Shown here: positions 19,429-27,560 of the stretch, one piece after another
How the letters are laid out: each line of letters opens with the position of its first letter
Position numbering within the stretch: the stretch's first letter is position 1
DNA from: Luteibacter sp. UNCMF331Sha3.1
GTDB taxonomy: Bacteria > Pseudomonadota > Gammaproteobacteria > Xanthomonadales > Rhodanobacteraceae
Assembly: GCF_900109915.1 (NCBI RefSeq)
Contig: NZ_FOBU01000003.1
Location: 165,460-229,459 of the forward strand
Direction of reading: 5' to 3'
DNA: 64,000 nucleotides
Translations under genes and position numbers: made by a program
The notes under the pieces: model-generated
Database searches by the model: none
Told to the model about the DNA's origin: nothing
Seen by the model: the letters and a program-made list of their open reading frames with translations, nothing else

Positions 19429-20907
19429 TCACCTGGCCGGTGACGTCGTATCGGCATCCTCGCGCGTCTCGCGCCGCCGTTTCCGTAACGTCCACCAGCT
19501 CACCGCCAGGTTCACCGTGAACCACGCGCCGATCAGCGCGAGCGGCCACGCGATCACCGCGGGCCAGAAGATCGCCACCAGCGTCAGCACCAGCGCCGCC
19601 AGCGCACCGGCGACGACCGGCCCCGATTCGGTATCCCCCAGCACGCGATGCTGCGTGATCGCGGCGCCGACCGTGTTCGCGATGCGCAGGGCGCCGGCCG
19701 CCGCACGGCTCGAACTGCCGCCTGCGCGGTGTGGCCGCGGTGGGCGGGGCGAACGGCTGCGCATACGGTCGTTGCCGCCGCGGCTGCGCCTGCCGCTGAG
19801 CAGGATCTCCGTGGCGTTCTCGAGGTCCGCCTCGTAGCACGCTTCGAGCTGGCGGGCGAAGCCGACGTCCTCGATCGCCACGTCGATCTCGCGGTTGCTC
19901 AGCCAGCTGGCGATGTTGAGGTTCGACGACCCGACGCGCGCCCAGCGCCCGTCGGCGACGGCCGTCTTGGCGTGCAGCATCGAGCCGTTCCACTCGAACA
20001 CACGGATCCCGGCCTTGAGGAGCGGCCGGTAGCCGGAGCGCGACATGCTCGCCACCATGGGGATGTCGCTCGTGCCCGGCACGAGCAGCCGCACGTCGAC
20101 GCCGTCGCGCGCGGCGGCCGAGAGCGCCTGCACGTACGGCGCCACACCCACGAAATAGGCGTCGGTGAGCCACAGCGTCCTGGTCGCCATCGCCGCCACC
20201 ATCTGATCGAGGCGGTACATGCCCGCCGTGCTCGGCTGCGTGGCGATGAGGCGCAACGACACGCTGCCGGCGTCCTCGATGACCGCGGGCGGCGAGATCC
20301 GATCGTCCGCCGGTAGCGGCTCGCCGGTCTCGCGCCAGCTGTCGGCGAAGGCGTGCTCGATTTCCGCGACGGCCGGGCCGCGCAGCATCACGCCGGTGTC
20401 GCGCCACGGCGGCACGTCGCGCGAAGGATCGCCCAACCACTTTTCGCTGATGCAGACGCCCGAGAGAAAACCCTTCTCGCCGTCGACGACCAGCACCTTG
20501 CGGTGATCGCGGCTCACCCAGCCGAACGAGCTGCCGAGGCGCGGCGGGTTGTAGATGCGCACCTGGCCACCCGCGTCGCGCAGCGGCTGCCAGAAGGCGG
20601 CGCGCGACTGGCCGAGGCAGCCAGCCCAGTCCGCGATCACCGCCACGAACACGCCGGCCTTCGCGCGCTCGACGAGCGCATCGAGAAATGCCTTGCCGAT
20701 GGCGTCGTCGCGGATGATGTAGTTCTCGAGGAAGACGTGTCGCCGCGCCCCGGCGATGGCAGCGAGCCACGCGTCGAAATGCGCGCGGGCGTCGATCAGC
20801 AGCTCGACCGCGTTGCCGCCGATGAGCGGCGCGCCGGCGCTGCGGCTCAGGGCCTGTTCGGCGAACAGGCGGCTGGAGAATCCAGTGGTGCGTTGACGGA
20901 CGTTCAT
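19429..20907 (-). CDS. phospholipase D/cardiolipin synthase family protein
   Basis: This 492-residue protein has two HKD motifs, H135-K137-D142 in SRDHRKVLVVDG and H312-K314-D319 in LHAKTAVADG followed by VGSSNLN, so both catalytic halves are intact. There is no N-terminal membrane anchor. Instead a hydrophobic segment near residues 425-460 sits after an Arg/Ser/Pro-rich linker. The family includes cardiolipin synthases of the ClsB type and other phosphatidyl transferases, and ClsB-like is the best guess. It is divergent from the acetyl-CoA hydrolase family gene. Confidence 0.85.
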   Translation of the reverse strand: MNVRQRTTGFSSRLFAEQALSRSAGAPLIGGNAVELLIDARAHFDAWLAAIAGARRHVFLENYIIRDDAIGKAFLDALVERAKAGVFVAVIADWAGCLGQSRAAFWQPLRDAGGQVRIYNPPRLGSSFGWVSRDHRKVLVVDGEKGFLSGVCISEKWLGDPSRDVPPWRDTGVMLRGPAVAEIEHAFADSWRETGEPLPADDRISPPAVIEDAGSVSLRLIATQPSTAGMYRLDQMVAAMATRTLWLTDAYFVGVAPYVQALSAAARDGVDVRLLVPGTSDIPMVASMSRSGYRPLLKAGIRVFEWNGSMLHAKTAVADGRWARVGSSNLNIASWLSNREIDVAIEDVGFARQLEACYEADLENATEILLSGRRSRGGNDRMRSRSPRPPRPHRAGGSSSRAAAGALRIANTVGAAITQHRVLGDTESGPVVAGALAALVLTLVAIFWPAVIAWPLALIGAWFTVNLAVSWWTLRKRRRETREDADTTSPAR

Positions 20908-20957
20908 GACGGGGAGTTTAGCGGGATACCGGGGAGTGTCCCTGTATCATCGCGGCC

Positions 20958-22874
20958 ATGGCATCGACTCCGCGTGACCCCGCCACCGACGCCGCCGTCG
21001 AAGCGATCCTGCAACGGACCGGCGGACACCCGCGGGTCGCCGCGCCGCTCGGGCTCGGAAAGCCGCACGGCCTGCTCAACGCCCTCTATCGCGCCGTCGA
21101 AGGCCGCGCCGACCGTTCGCTGACCCTGTTCACCGCGCTGTCGCTGACCCGCCCGTCGCCCGGCAAGGGCCTCGCGGCCCGATTCGCGGGTCCCTTCATC
21201 GAGCGGCACTTCGGCGCCGGGTACGAAGACCTCCTCCATGCCGTGGCCCAGGGGCGCGACGCGCTGCCGCCGAACATCCGCGTGCACGAGTTCTACATGC
21301 AGTCCGGCGCGCTGCTGCACTCGGCCGCCGCGCAGCGCGACTACATCAGCCAGAACTACACGCACGTCGCGCGCGACCTGGCGAGCCGCGACGTCGACGT
21401 GCTGGTGCAGCTGGTCGCTGTGCGCGACGGGCGCATCAGCCTCTCGTCCAATCCCGACCTCACCTTCGACTTCCTGGACAGGCAGGCCGAGGCAGGCAGG
21501 CCCAAACCGTTCTGCGTCGCGGTGGCGCATCCCGACATGCCCTATGTCAGCGGCCATGCCGAGGCCCCGGACGGCATGTTCGACCTTGTCGTCGAGCCCG
21601 CCACATCGCCGCCGCTGTTCGCGATGCCGCGCGGCCCGATCGCGCCGGCCGAGTTCGCGCTGGGCATGCATGCGAGCGCGCTCGTCGTCGATGGCGGCAC
21701 GTTACAGATCGGCATCGGTGCGCTTTCCGACGCGCTGGTGCGTGCGCTGCTGCTGCGGCACGAGCAGAACGACGCCTGGGGCGAAGGGCTGGAGGCGCTG
21801 GATCGCGAGGGCGTCACGCGCGCGAGCGCCGCCGCATGGGGTGGCGTGTCGTCGTTCGACGCGGGCCTGTACGGTGCGAGCGAGATGGTCATGGACGGCT
21901 TCATGCACCTGCAGCGCGCGGGCGTGTTGCGTCGGCGGGCCTACGACGACCTCGCGCGCGAGCGCGCCGCCGCGGCGGGCAACGATCAGGGCACGGTCGG
22001 CGGACACTATCTGCGTGGCGCGTTCCTGCTCGGCTCGCGCGAGCTGTACGCATGGATGGACCGCTCGGAGCGCGACGACCCGGACGCCATCGACATGTGC
22101 CGGGTGTCCAACGTCAATCACCTCTATGGCGACCACCAGCCGCTGGCCGCGCTGCAACGGCGCGGCGCGCGCTTCTTCAACACATGCATGATGGCGACGC
22201 TCACGGGCGCGGCGGTGTCGGACGGCCTCGACGATGGACGCGTCGTCAGCGGCGTCGGCGGGCAGTTCAATTTCGTGGCGATGGCGCACGAGCTGCCGGG
22301 TGGCCGCTCGATCCTGCTGTTGCGCGCCACGCGCGGAAAGGGCCGCCACCTCGCCTCGAACATCCGGTTCGCTTATGGCCACACGACCATCCCGCGTCAT
22401 CTGCGCGACGTCTTCGTCACTGAGTACGGGGTGGCCGACCTTCGCGGACTGTCCGACGAAGCCTGCATCGAAGCGATGCTCGGCATCGCCGATGCGCGGT
22501 TCGTCGACGCCCTGGCGGCCGAGGCGAAGCGGGCAGGCAAGCTCCGGCAGGGTTTCGTCGTGCCAGAGGCATGGCGCGCGCATACACCGGAAGGCCTGAC
22601 GGCCTCGCTTGCGCCGATGCGCGCTCGGGGGCTGCTCGACCCGTTCCCGTTCGGCAGCGATTTCACGCCCGTGGAGCGCCGGTTGCTGCCGGCACTGGGG
22701 TGGCTGAAGGATGCCGGGAAGGGGGTGTTGCTGGCGGCGATGCTGGTGCCGGGGCGGGCGGTCGAAGGAGAGGACGCGGCGCTGAAACGCATGGGGCTGG
22801 CGCGTGTGGGGACGTTGAAGGCGTGGATGGAGCGCCGGGCGCTGCTGGCCGCGTTGCGGCGCGGCGTGGGGTAG
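20958..22874 (+). CDS. acetyl-CoA hydrolase/transferase family protein
   Basis: This 638-residue protein belongs to the class I CoA-transferase superfamily. Its C-terminal domain carries SGVGGQFNFVAMAHELPGGRSILLLRAT, HTTIPRHLRDVFVTEYGVADLRG and a DPFPFG end. A candidate catalytic glutamate is in YGASEMVMDGFMHL near residue 312. Bacterial relatives transfer CoA between acetate, succinate or propionate or hydrolyse acetyl-CoA; the substrate cannot be read here. The protein is longer than the usual 500 residues, with an inserted region around 260-400. Confidence 0.85.
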   Translation: MASTPRDPATDAAVEAILQRTGGHPRVAAPLGLGKPHGLLNALYRAVEGRADRSLTLFTALSLTRPSPGKGLAARFAGPFIERHFGAGYEDLLHAVAQGRDALPPNIRVHEFYMQSGALLHSAAAQRDYISQNYTHVARDLASRDVDVLVQLVAVRDGRISLSSNPDLTFDFLDRQAEAGRPKPFCVAVAHPDMPYVSGHAEAPDGMFDLVVEPATSPPLFAMPRGPIAPAEFALGMHASALVVDGGTLQIGIGALSDALVRALLLRHEQNDAWGEGLEALDREGVTRASAAAWGGVSSFDAGLYGASEMVMDGFMHLQRAGVLRRRAYDDLARERAAAAGNDQGTVGGHYLRGAFLLGSRELYAWMDRSERDDPDAIDMCRVSNVNHLYGDHQPLAALQRRGARFFNTCMMATLTGAAVSDGLDDGRVVSGVGGQFNFVAMAHELPGGRSILLLRATRGKGRHLASNIRFAYGHTTIPRHLRDVFVTEYGVADLRGLSDEACIEAMLGIADARFVDALAAEAKRAGKLRQGFVVPEAWRAHTPEGLTASLAPMRARGLLDPFPFGSDFTPVERRLLPALGWLKDAGKGVLLAAMLVPGRAVEGEDAALKRMGLARVGTLKAWMERRALLAALRRGVG

Positions 22875-22941
22875 GCCGGCCGGTGCCGCGGCGAGAACCG
22901 GTTAGGCCGGCTGTCATGCCGATGCGCTAAAATGATCCGCT

Positions 22942-24201
22942 ATGACCGAAGACCTCACCAGCCGCCCGCGTCCCGCGGAAGCCGGCGCCCGCCGACCCAG
23001 CACGGGTGTCGCGATCGATCGCGTCACCGTGGGCGGCGGCGCACCGATCGTCGTCCAGTCGATGACGAACACCGATACCGAAGATCCGGTCTCGACCGCG
23101 AAGCAGGTGGCCGAGCTGGCCCGCGCGGGCTCCGAGATGGTTCGCATCACCGTCAACACGCCGGCTGCCGCGGCGGCGGTCCCGCGCATCCGCGAGCGGC
23201 TCGACATGATGGGCATCTCGGTACCGCTCATCGGCGATTTCCACTACAACGGCCACCAGCTGCTGGAAGGCGAGCCGGCGTGCGCCGAAGCCCTGGCCAA
23301 GTACCGCATCAATCCGGGTAACGTGGGGTTCGGCAAGAAGAAGGACGCCCAGTTCGCCTCGATCATCGAGATGGCGATCCGCTACGACAAACCGGTGCGC
23401 ATCGGCGCCAACTGGGGGTCGCTCGACCAGTCGATGGTCGCGACGCTGATGGACGAGAACTCGCAGCGCGCCGATCCCTGGGACGCCGGCCACGTGGCAC
23501 GCGAGGCGCTGATCCGTTCGGCGCTGGACTCGGCCGCGCGCGCGGAAGATCTGGGTCTAGCACGCAATCGCATCATCCTGTCGTGCAAGGTTTCCGGCGT
23601 GCAGGAACTGATCGCGGTCTATCGCGACCTCGCCCGTCGCGGCGACTACGCGCTGCACCTCGGCCTGACCGAAGCCGGCATGGGTTCCAAGGGCATCACC
23701 GCGTCGAGCGCCGCGCTCGGCGTGCTGCTGCAGGAAGGTATCGGCGACACCATCCGTATCTCGCTGACACCCGAACCCGGCCAGTCGCGCACGGCGGAGG
23801 TCATCGTGGCGCAGGAGCTCCTGCAGACGATGGGCCTGCGCGCGTTCACGCCGCTGGTCACGGCATGCCCTGGCTGCGGCCGCACCACGAGCGAGTTCTT
23901 CCAGGAGCTCGCGAAAACCGTCCAGATCCACGTGCGCGAGCAGATGCCTTTGTGGCGCGTGAAATACGACGGCGTGGAGAACCTCACGCTCGCCGTGATG
24001 GGTTGCATCGTCAACGGCCCCGGCGAGTCGCGCCACGCGAACATCGGCATCTCGCTGCCGGGCAACGGCGAAGCGCCCTCGGCACCGGTGTTCATCGACG
24101 GCCAGAAAGCCATGACCTTGCGTGGCGACAACATCGCCGACGAATTCGTCGCCATCCTCGACAACTACGTCGAGACGCACTACGCCATCCGGGGCGACTG
24201 A
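22942..24201 (+). CDS. ispG: 4-hydroxy-3-methylbut-2-enyl diphosphate synthase
   Basis: This 419-residue enzyme converts 2-C-methyl-erythritol cyclodiphosphate to HMBPP in the MEP isoprenoid pathway. It has the N-terminal barrel ([22 protein letters not shown] and [14 protein letters not shown]) and the C-terminal [4Fe-4S] domain with cysteines C309 and C312 in [13 protein letters not shown] and C355 in [11 protein letters not shown]. It is the shorter proteobacterial form. The preceding 67 bp contain a TAAAAT box that may be a -10 element. A strong REP hairpin lies 33 bp downstream. Confidence 0.96.
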   Translation: MTEDLTSRPRPAEAGARRPSTGVAIDRVTVGGGAPIVVQSMTNTDTEDPVSTAKQVAELARAGSEMVRITVNTPAAAAAVPRIRERLDMMGISVPLIGDFHYNGHQLLEGEPACAEALAKYRINPGNVGFGKKKDAQFASIIEMAIRYDKPVRIGANWGSLDQSMVATLMDENSQRADPWDAGHVAREALIRSALDSAARAEDLGLARNRIILSCKVSGVQELIAVYRDLARRGDYALHLGLTEAGMGSKGITASSAALGVLLQEGIGDTIRISLTPEPGQSRTAEVIVAQELLQTMGLRAFTPLVTACPGCGRTTSEFFQELAKTVQIHVREQMPLWRVKYDGVENLTLAVMGCIVNGPGESRHANIGISLPGNGEAPSAPVFIDGQKAMTLRGDNIADEFVAILDNYVETHYAIRGD

Positions 24202-24234
24202 GGCAGGGCTCGCGCAGGGGCCGCTCCAGCGATC

Positions 24235-24306
24235 CGTGTAGGAGCGGCCTCGGCCGCGATGGGGGCTTGCCGCGAGCCCCATCGCGGCCAAGGCCGCTCC
24301 TACACG
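24235..24306. repeat. REP-like long hairpin after ispG
   Basis: This 72-bp inverted repeat has arms that start TGTAGGAGCGGCC and end GGCCGCTCCTACA, with an inner GATGGGG/CCCCATC pair and a TTGCC loop. It is almost fully paired. It belongs to the same family as the copy at 39601-39667, which differs mainly by GTGGGAG for GTAGGAG. It probably folds in the ispG 3' end. Confidence 0.85.
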
Positions 24307-24322
24307 GGATCTGTCGCGCGTG

Positions 24323-24685
24323 TCAGCGTTCGATGCTCACGTCGATCTCGACGGGATAGGGCGCCGGGGAGCCGGGCGGCAGCGGTAGCACCCACGCCGC
24401 GAACTGGCCCGCGAAACACGAGGCAACGGGTGTCGTGGGCCGCACGGCCACCCGGCTCGTGTGGCCGGTGGCATCGACCACGGCCACGAGCGTGAAGGCG
24501 CGTCGATCCGCCGGTTCGTTGCTGGCGATGCAACCTTTCAGCGCATCCGTCGCGGGATTGCCGATGCGATCCCACAGGGCGGCCTGCCAGGCCTTGCCCG
24601 CCGTCCCGTCCTCGAGTGCCTTGGCCGCCTTCACGCGATCGTCGAATCCGTCGCCGGCGAGGGCGAAAACGAGGGCAAGCAGCAT
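24323..24685 (-). CDS. small exported protein with TonB-C-like end
   Basis: This 120-residue protein starts at 24685 with a short hydrophobic signal (MLLALVFALAG). Its second half (TLVAVVDATGHTSRVAV, then SCFAGQFAAWVLPLPPGSPAPYPVEIDV) resembles the C-terminal domain of AgmX/TonB-like proteins, in which a conserved cysteine precedes an aromatic-rich strand. Two cysteines (in GCIAS and ASCFAG) could pair in the periplasm. I do not recognise a specific function. Confidence 0.6.
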   Translation of the reverse strand: MLLALVFALAGDGFDDRVKAAKALEDGTAGKAWQAALWDRIGNPATDALKGCIASNEPADRRAFTLVAVVDATGHTSRVAVRPTTPVASCFAGQFAAWVLPLPPGSPAPYPVEIDVSIER

Positions 24686-24799
24686 CGAGGCGTCTCCGTT
24701 CGGTGGTCGCCCGAGCCTAACAGGCACGCAAAGGCTTCACACGGACGCCGTTAGCTTCCGATCGCAAGCGCCGCCGTCGCGGCGCGCTCCGGAGTCGCC

Positions 24800-25150
24800 A
24801 TGTTCCTGCGAATTTCCGCCGTCGCCCTCGCGGTCGCCTTTGCCAGCGGCGCCATGGCGCAGGTCGCGCCCAGTCGCCCCGCGGCCGCCGATCCAGCCAA
24901 CAAGCCGCTACCCGTCCCCGCGTCGACGGTGCAGGCCAACCCGGCCGCGGCACCCATGCACCCGGCGTCGGACGCCGGCGCCACCGAGCGGGGTCTCGCG
25001 CCGGTCCGGCCGGGTAACCCGGGAGTCACCAACCGCGTGCAGGACGCGAACGTCCACGGCGTCGATACGCAGGGACACACCCTCGATCCACACGGCAGGC
25101 CCGTCGGGCAGACACCCGCCGTGCCCGTGGCCGCGGGGACCGTGCGCTGA
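24800..25150 (+). CDS. small secreted Ala/Pro-rich protein of unknown function
   Basis: This 116-residue protein has a clear Sec signal peptide (MFLRISAVALAVAFASGAMAQ, cleavage after AMA). The mature part is rich in Ala, Pro, Val and Gly with no recognisable fold, ending in VDTQGHTLDPHGRPVGQTPAVP. It is probably disordered in the periplasm. The intact signal and codon usage like its neighbours support a real gene, but no function can be assigned. Confidence 0.6.
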   Translation: MFLRISAVALAVAFASGAMAQVAPSRPAAADPANKPLPVPASTVQANPAAAPMHPASDAGATERGLAPVRPGNPGVTNRVQDANVHGVDTQGHTLDPHGRPVGQTPAVPVAAGTVR

Positions 25151-25232
25151 GCGGAACCGCGTCTTCGCAGGTCGCATGGGCTTGCGCCTTCGCGCTAACA
25201 TCCGGTGGATGCCGTTCCGTGAGGGGGTGAGG

Positions 25233-25547
25233 ATGAAACGAGCGATCGCGCTGGCCGTCATCACGGTCGGGATCGCCGGATGTCAGGGCATGGCGGCGAA
25301 GGTCGCCAGGCTGCAGGTCGGAACGCAGCGCGACGAGGTGATCGAGCGCCTCGGCCCTCCCGACTCCGACCGCTCGATGATCGGCTTCGAAGTCCTCAGC
25401 TGGCTGGATCGCCGACCCGGGCGTTTTTCGCTTTCCCATCGCGACTACACGGTCGTGCTGAAGGATGGGCGCGTCGTGCAGTTCGGCCCGGGCCTGATCC
25501 GCCGCGACACGAAGACGACCCTGCAGATCGAAACCGGCGACCCCTGA
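25233..25547 (+). CDS. small SmpA/BamE-like lipoprotein
   Basis: This 104-residue protein starts at 25233 after a GGGGGTGAGG ribosome site and carries a lipobox (VGIAGC). The core VARLQVGTQRDEVIERLGPPDSDRSMIGFEVLSWLD follows the 'l.vGmtrdeV...lG.P' pattern of SmpA/OmlA-domain lipoproteins, and YTVVLKDGRVVQFGPGLI closes the beta sheet. BamE-like proteins help outer-membrane assembly, but this is a short paralogue whose role is unknown. Confidence 0.72.
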   Translation: MKRAIALAVITVGIAGCQGMAAKVARLQVGTQRDEVIERLGPPDSDRSMIGFEVLSWLDRRPGRFSLSHRDYTVVLKDGRVVQFGPGLIRRDTKTTLQIETGDP

Positions 25548-25701
25548 ACGTCGCGGGCGATCGCGGGAGCCGATCGCACCGCCGATCCCGCGGCGGCGGA
25601 CGCGCTGGCGACTTCGTCAGTCAAAGCGCCGGAATCCCGTACAAGCGTCGCGATGGTGACAGGGCTTAGGTTTCCCCCATGCCTCTTCGGGAATCGCCGC
25701 C

Positions 25702-25995
25702 ATGTCGCAGACGCAGCCATCTTTCGTGGAACTCGCCACCGAACTGCATCGCCTGCACGATGCCCGCGAGGCCGTGATTGGCCAGGCGCTCGACACCCTC
25801 GAAGCGAGCCATCCGCCGCTCGCCCAGCTCGTGCTGTCGTGCGTCGGCGACCGCCGACGTGCGGCGCACTGGCTGGTGATGCCGCAGCGCGCCTTCGCGG
25901 GTCGCAACGCCTGCGACATGCTGGCCGATGGCGACATCGATGGCGTCTGGGAGCAGGTCGTGCTCAAGCAGCTCGGTATCGCCGCGTCGTTCTAG
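25702..25995 (+). CDS. DUF2384-like (ParS/MbcA C-terminal type) protein
   Basis: This 97-residue protein has, in its C-terminal half, a stretch (HWLVMPQRAFAGRNACDMLADGDIDGVWEQVVLKQLG) that fits the toxin-binding domain of Xre/MbcA/ParS antitoxins. In those, a 'g..P..l.gr.a.dlL..g' pattern forms the antitoxin C-terminus. No DNA-binding domain is evident before it and no RES-domain toxin is adjacent, so an antitoxin role is uncertain. Its stop codon shares the sequence CTAG with the stop of the convergent ydcF-like gene. Confidence 0.6.
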   Translation: MSQTQPSFVELATELHRLHDAREAVIGQALDTLEASHPPLAQLVLSCVGDRRRAAHWLVMPQRAFAGRNACDMLADGDIDGVWEQVVLKQLGIAASF

Positions 25996-26729
25996 GGACC
26001 AGCGTCGTCTCGCCGTTCCGGGATCCAGTGGCGTTGGCGGTAGACCCAAAGGGCTACGTACTCGCGGACGCAGCGCGCCGTCAGCGTCAGCGCATCGCGG
26101 CGCGGGAGCCATCCCGGGGCGTCGGCCATGGCGGCATAGGCCTCCGGTACGGGCACGGGTACGACCTCGACGCCCTGCTGGCGAAACGCCCCGGCGGCCC
26201 GGCGCATGTGGATCGACGAGGTGACGAGCAGGATCGATCGCACGCCGCGCGACCGCAGGATCGACGCCGAGTCGCTCGCGTTCTCTCGGGTGTTGTCGCT
26301 GGCGCCGTCGACGAGCAGCCTGTCCGCGGGAATGCCCGAGACCGCATAGCCTTCGGCGAGCGGCTTCGCCTGATCGCTTCCCGACACGAGCATCAACGGT
26401 GCGCGCCCCGCGCGCCATAAGGCGAGGCCTTTGCCGGCGCGCGTCCGGGAGCGGGCCCAGTCCCCGACAGGAAGGACGTCGCCGCCCAGCACGACGATGG
26501 CGTCGGCGCGCGAGTGGCCGTCGTCCGGAGGCACGGCGAGCGTGGCGCGCAGCGACATCGCCACCGCGGGCATCGCTGCGATCCACACCCAGCCCAGTGC
26601 GAGCACACCCACCGACAAGGCCGCCCGCGGACGTCGAGCGAGCACCAGCACGAGCGACAGCACGCCAAGCAGCAGACCCTGCAGGGCTGGGTGAAGCAGG
26701 CGCGTCGCGAGATCCGTCAGGTCGGTCAA
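25992..26729 (-). CDS. YdcF/SanA-like DUF218 membrane protein
   Basis: This protein has one or two N-terminal hydrophobic segments (HPALQGLLLGVLSLVLVLARR and AALSVGVLALGWVWIAAMP) followed by a DUF218 domain. That domain has the ADAIVVLGGDV start, a SGSDQ.. loop and the SIHMRRAAGAFRQQGVEVVPVP region. Relatives (ElyC, SanA, YdcF) act in envelope polysaccharide metabolism. The start is uncertain: a TTG at 26729 gives 245 residues and places the membrane segment at the N-terminus, while an ATG at 26882 adds 51 residues that run through the presumed promoter of the EPS operon. Divergence from that operon is suggestive of a cell-envelope role. Confidence 0.72.
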   Translation of the reverse strand: MTDLTDLATRLLHPALQGLLLGVLSLVLVLARRPRAALSVGVLALGWVWIAAMPAVAMSLRATLAVPPDDGHSRADAIVVLGGDVLPVGDWARSRTRAGKGLALWRAGRAPLMLVSGSDQAKPLAEGYAVSGIPADRLLVDGASDNTRENASDSASILRSRGVRSILLVTSSIHMRRAAGAFRQQGVEVVPVPVPEAYAAMADAPGWLPRRDALTLTARCVREYVALWVYRQRHWIPERRDDAGP

Positions 26730-26832
26730 TTGCGGGTCCAGGCGCCGGAGAGGAGGCGCGTACGGCGCACGCAGAGCATGGCGTAAAGCCGGCGTCGACG
26801 CCGTCGGTCGAATGGCATAGGCGGGCTGTCGG

Positions 26833-26852
26833 AATGGACGGAACGGTCCATT
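26833..26852. promoter_or_regulatory. palindromic operator-like site upstream of the EPS operon
   Basis: Two perfect 7-bp arms, AATGGAC and GTCCATT, are separated by 6 bp, about 48 bp before the first EPS gene. The right arm overlaps a TTGAAA at 26851-26856 that could be a -35 element; a matching -10 is weak. The position is right for a dimeric regulator of EPS transcription. No regulator gene is adjacent. Confidence 0.45.
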
Positions 26853-26899
26853 GAAATGACGATACCCCTCGAGTGAAGTCACAGGGGTGGGTGCAAGTC

Positions 26900-27523
26900 A
26901 TGAAGTGCTGGAACCGTTTCGCCACACTTTTCGCCGTCGTGTTGCTGACCGCCTGCGCGACGGGTGGAAGCACCACGCCGCCGCCCAAGCCGGATGTCGC
27001 CAGCCAGGCCGTCGATGCGTACCTCATCGGTGTCGACGACCAGTTGCAGGTCACCGTCTGGCACAACCCGGACCTGAGCGTCAGCGTGCCGGTTCGTCCC
27101 GACGGCAAGGTCACCGTGCCGCTCGTCGGCGACATCCCCGCGGGCGGACGCACCACCGATCAGGTGGCCGCGGAGATCCAGCAGAAGCTCGGGCAGTACA
27201 TCCGCGACCCGCAGGTGGCGGTGATCCTGACGGCGCTGCGCAGCCACGAATACCTTTCACGCGTCCGGGTCACCGGCGCGGTACGCAGCCCGATTTCGAT
27301 TCCTTATCGGCAGGGTATGACGGTGCTCGACGCCGTGCTCGCCGCCGGCGGCCCCACGGAATTCGCGGCACCCGATCGCACCGAGCTCTATCGCCGTAGC
27401 GAAGCGGGCGCCACGCAGTCCTACGCCGTACGTCTGGAGAAAATCCTCCAGCAGGGCGATCTGGCGAACAACTACCCCGTACAGCCCGGTGACGTGATCA
27501 CCGTTCCGCAACGCGCTTTCTGA
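26900..27523 (+). CDS. EPS outer-membrane export lipoprotein (Wza family)
   Basis: This 207-residue lipoprotein (signal MKCWNRFATLFAVVLLTAC, lipobox LTAC) contains a Poly_export domain (about residues 45-120, with YLIGVDDQLQVTVWHNPDLSVSVPVRPDGKVTVPLVGDIPAGG) followed by a SLBB domain (about 125-200, VRVTGAVRSPISIPYRQGMTVLDAVLAAGG). It should form the periplasm-to-surface exit pore for the polysaccharide. It is short, like the export proteins of exosortase-A-associated EPS loci. It is the first gene of an 11-gene operon that ends at 39266. The start at 26900 is preferred to 26873 because it begins the signal peptide. Confidence 0.9.
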   Translation: MKCWNRFATLFAVVLLTACATGGSTTPPPKPDVASQAVDAYLIGVDDQLQVTVWHNPDLSVSVPVRPDGKVTVPLVGDIPAGGRTTDQVAAEIQQKLGQYIRDPQVAVILTALRSHEYLSRVRVTGAVRSPISIPYRQGMTVLDAVLAAGGPTEFAAPDRTELYRRSEAGATQSYAVRLEKILQQGDLANNYPVQPGDVITVPQRAF

Positions 27524-27560
27524 CCGAGGCCGCCAAGGGGCGGCTTCAAGGGGTATTTCG

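Noticed and set aside
26730..26882. Longer N-terminus of the ydcF-like gene from ATG 26882
   Set aside because: The extra 51 residues are not membrane-like, precede the first hydrophobic segment by too far, and would run across the palindrome and promoter area of the divergent EPS operon; kept only as an alternative.
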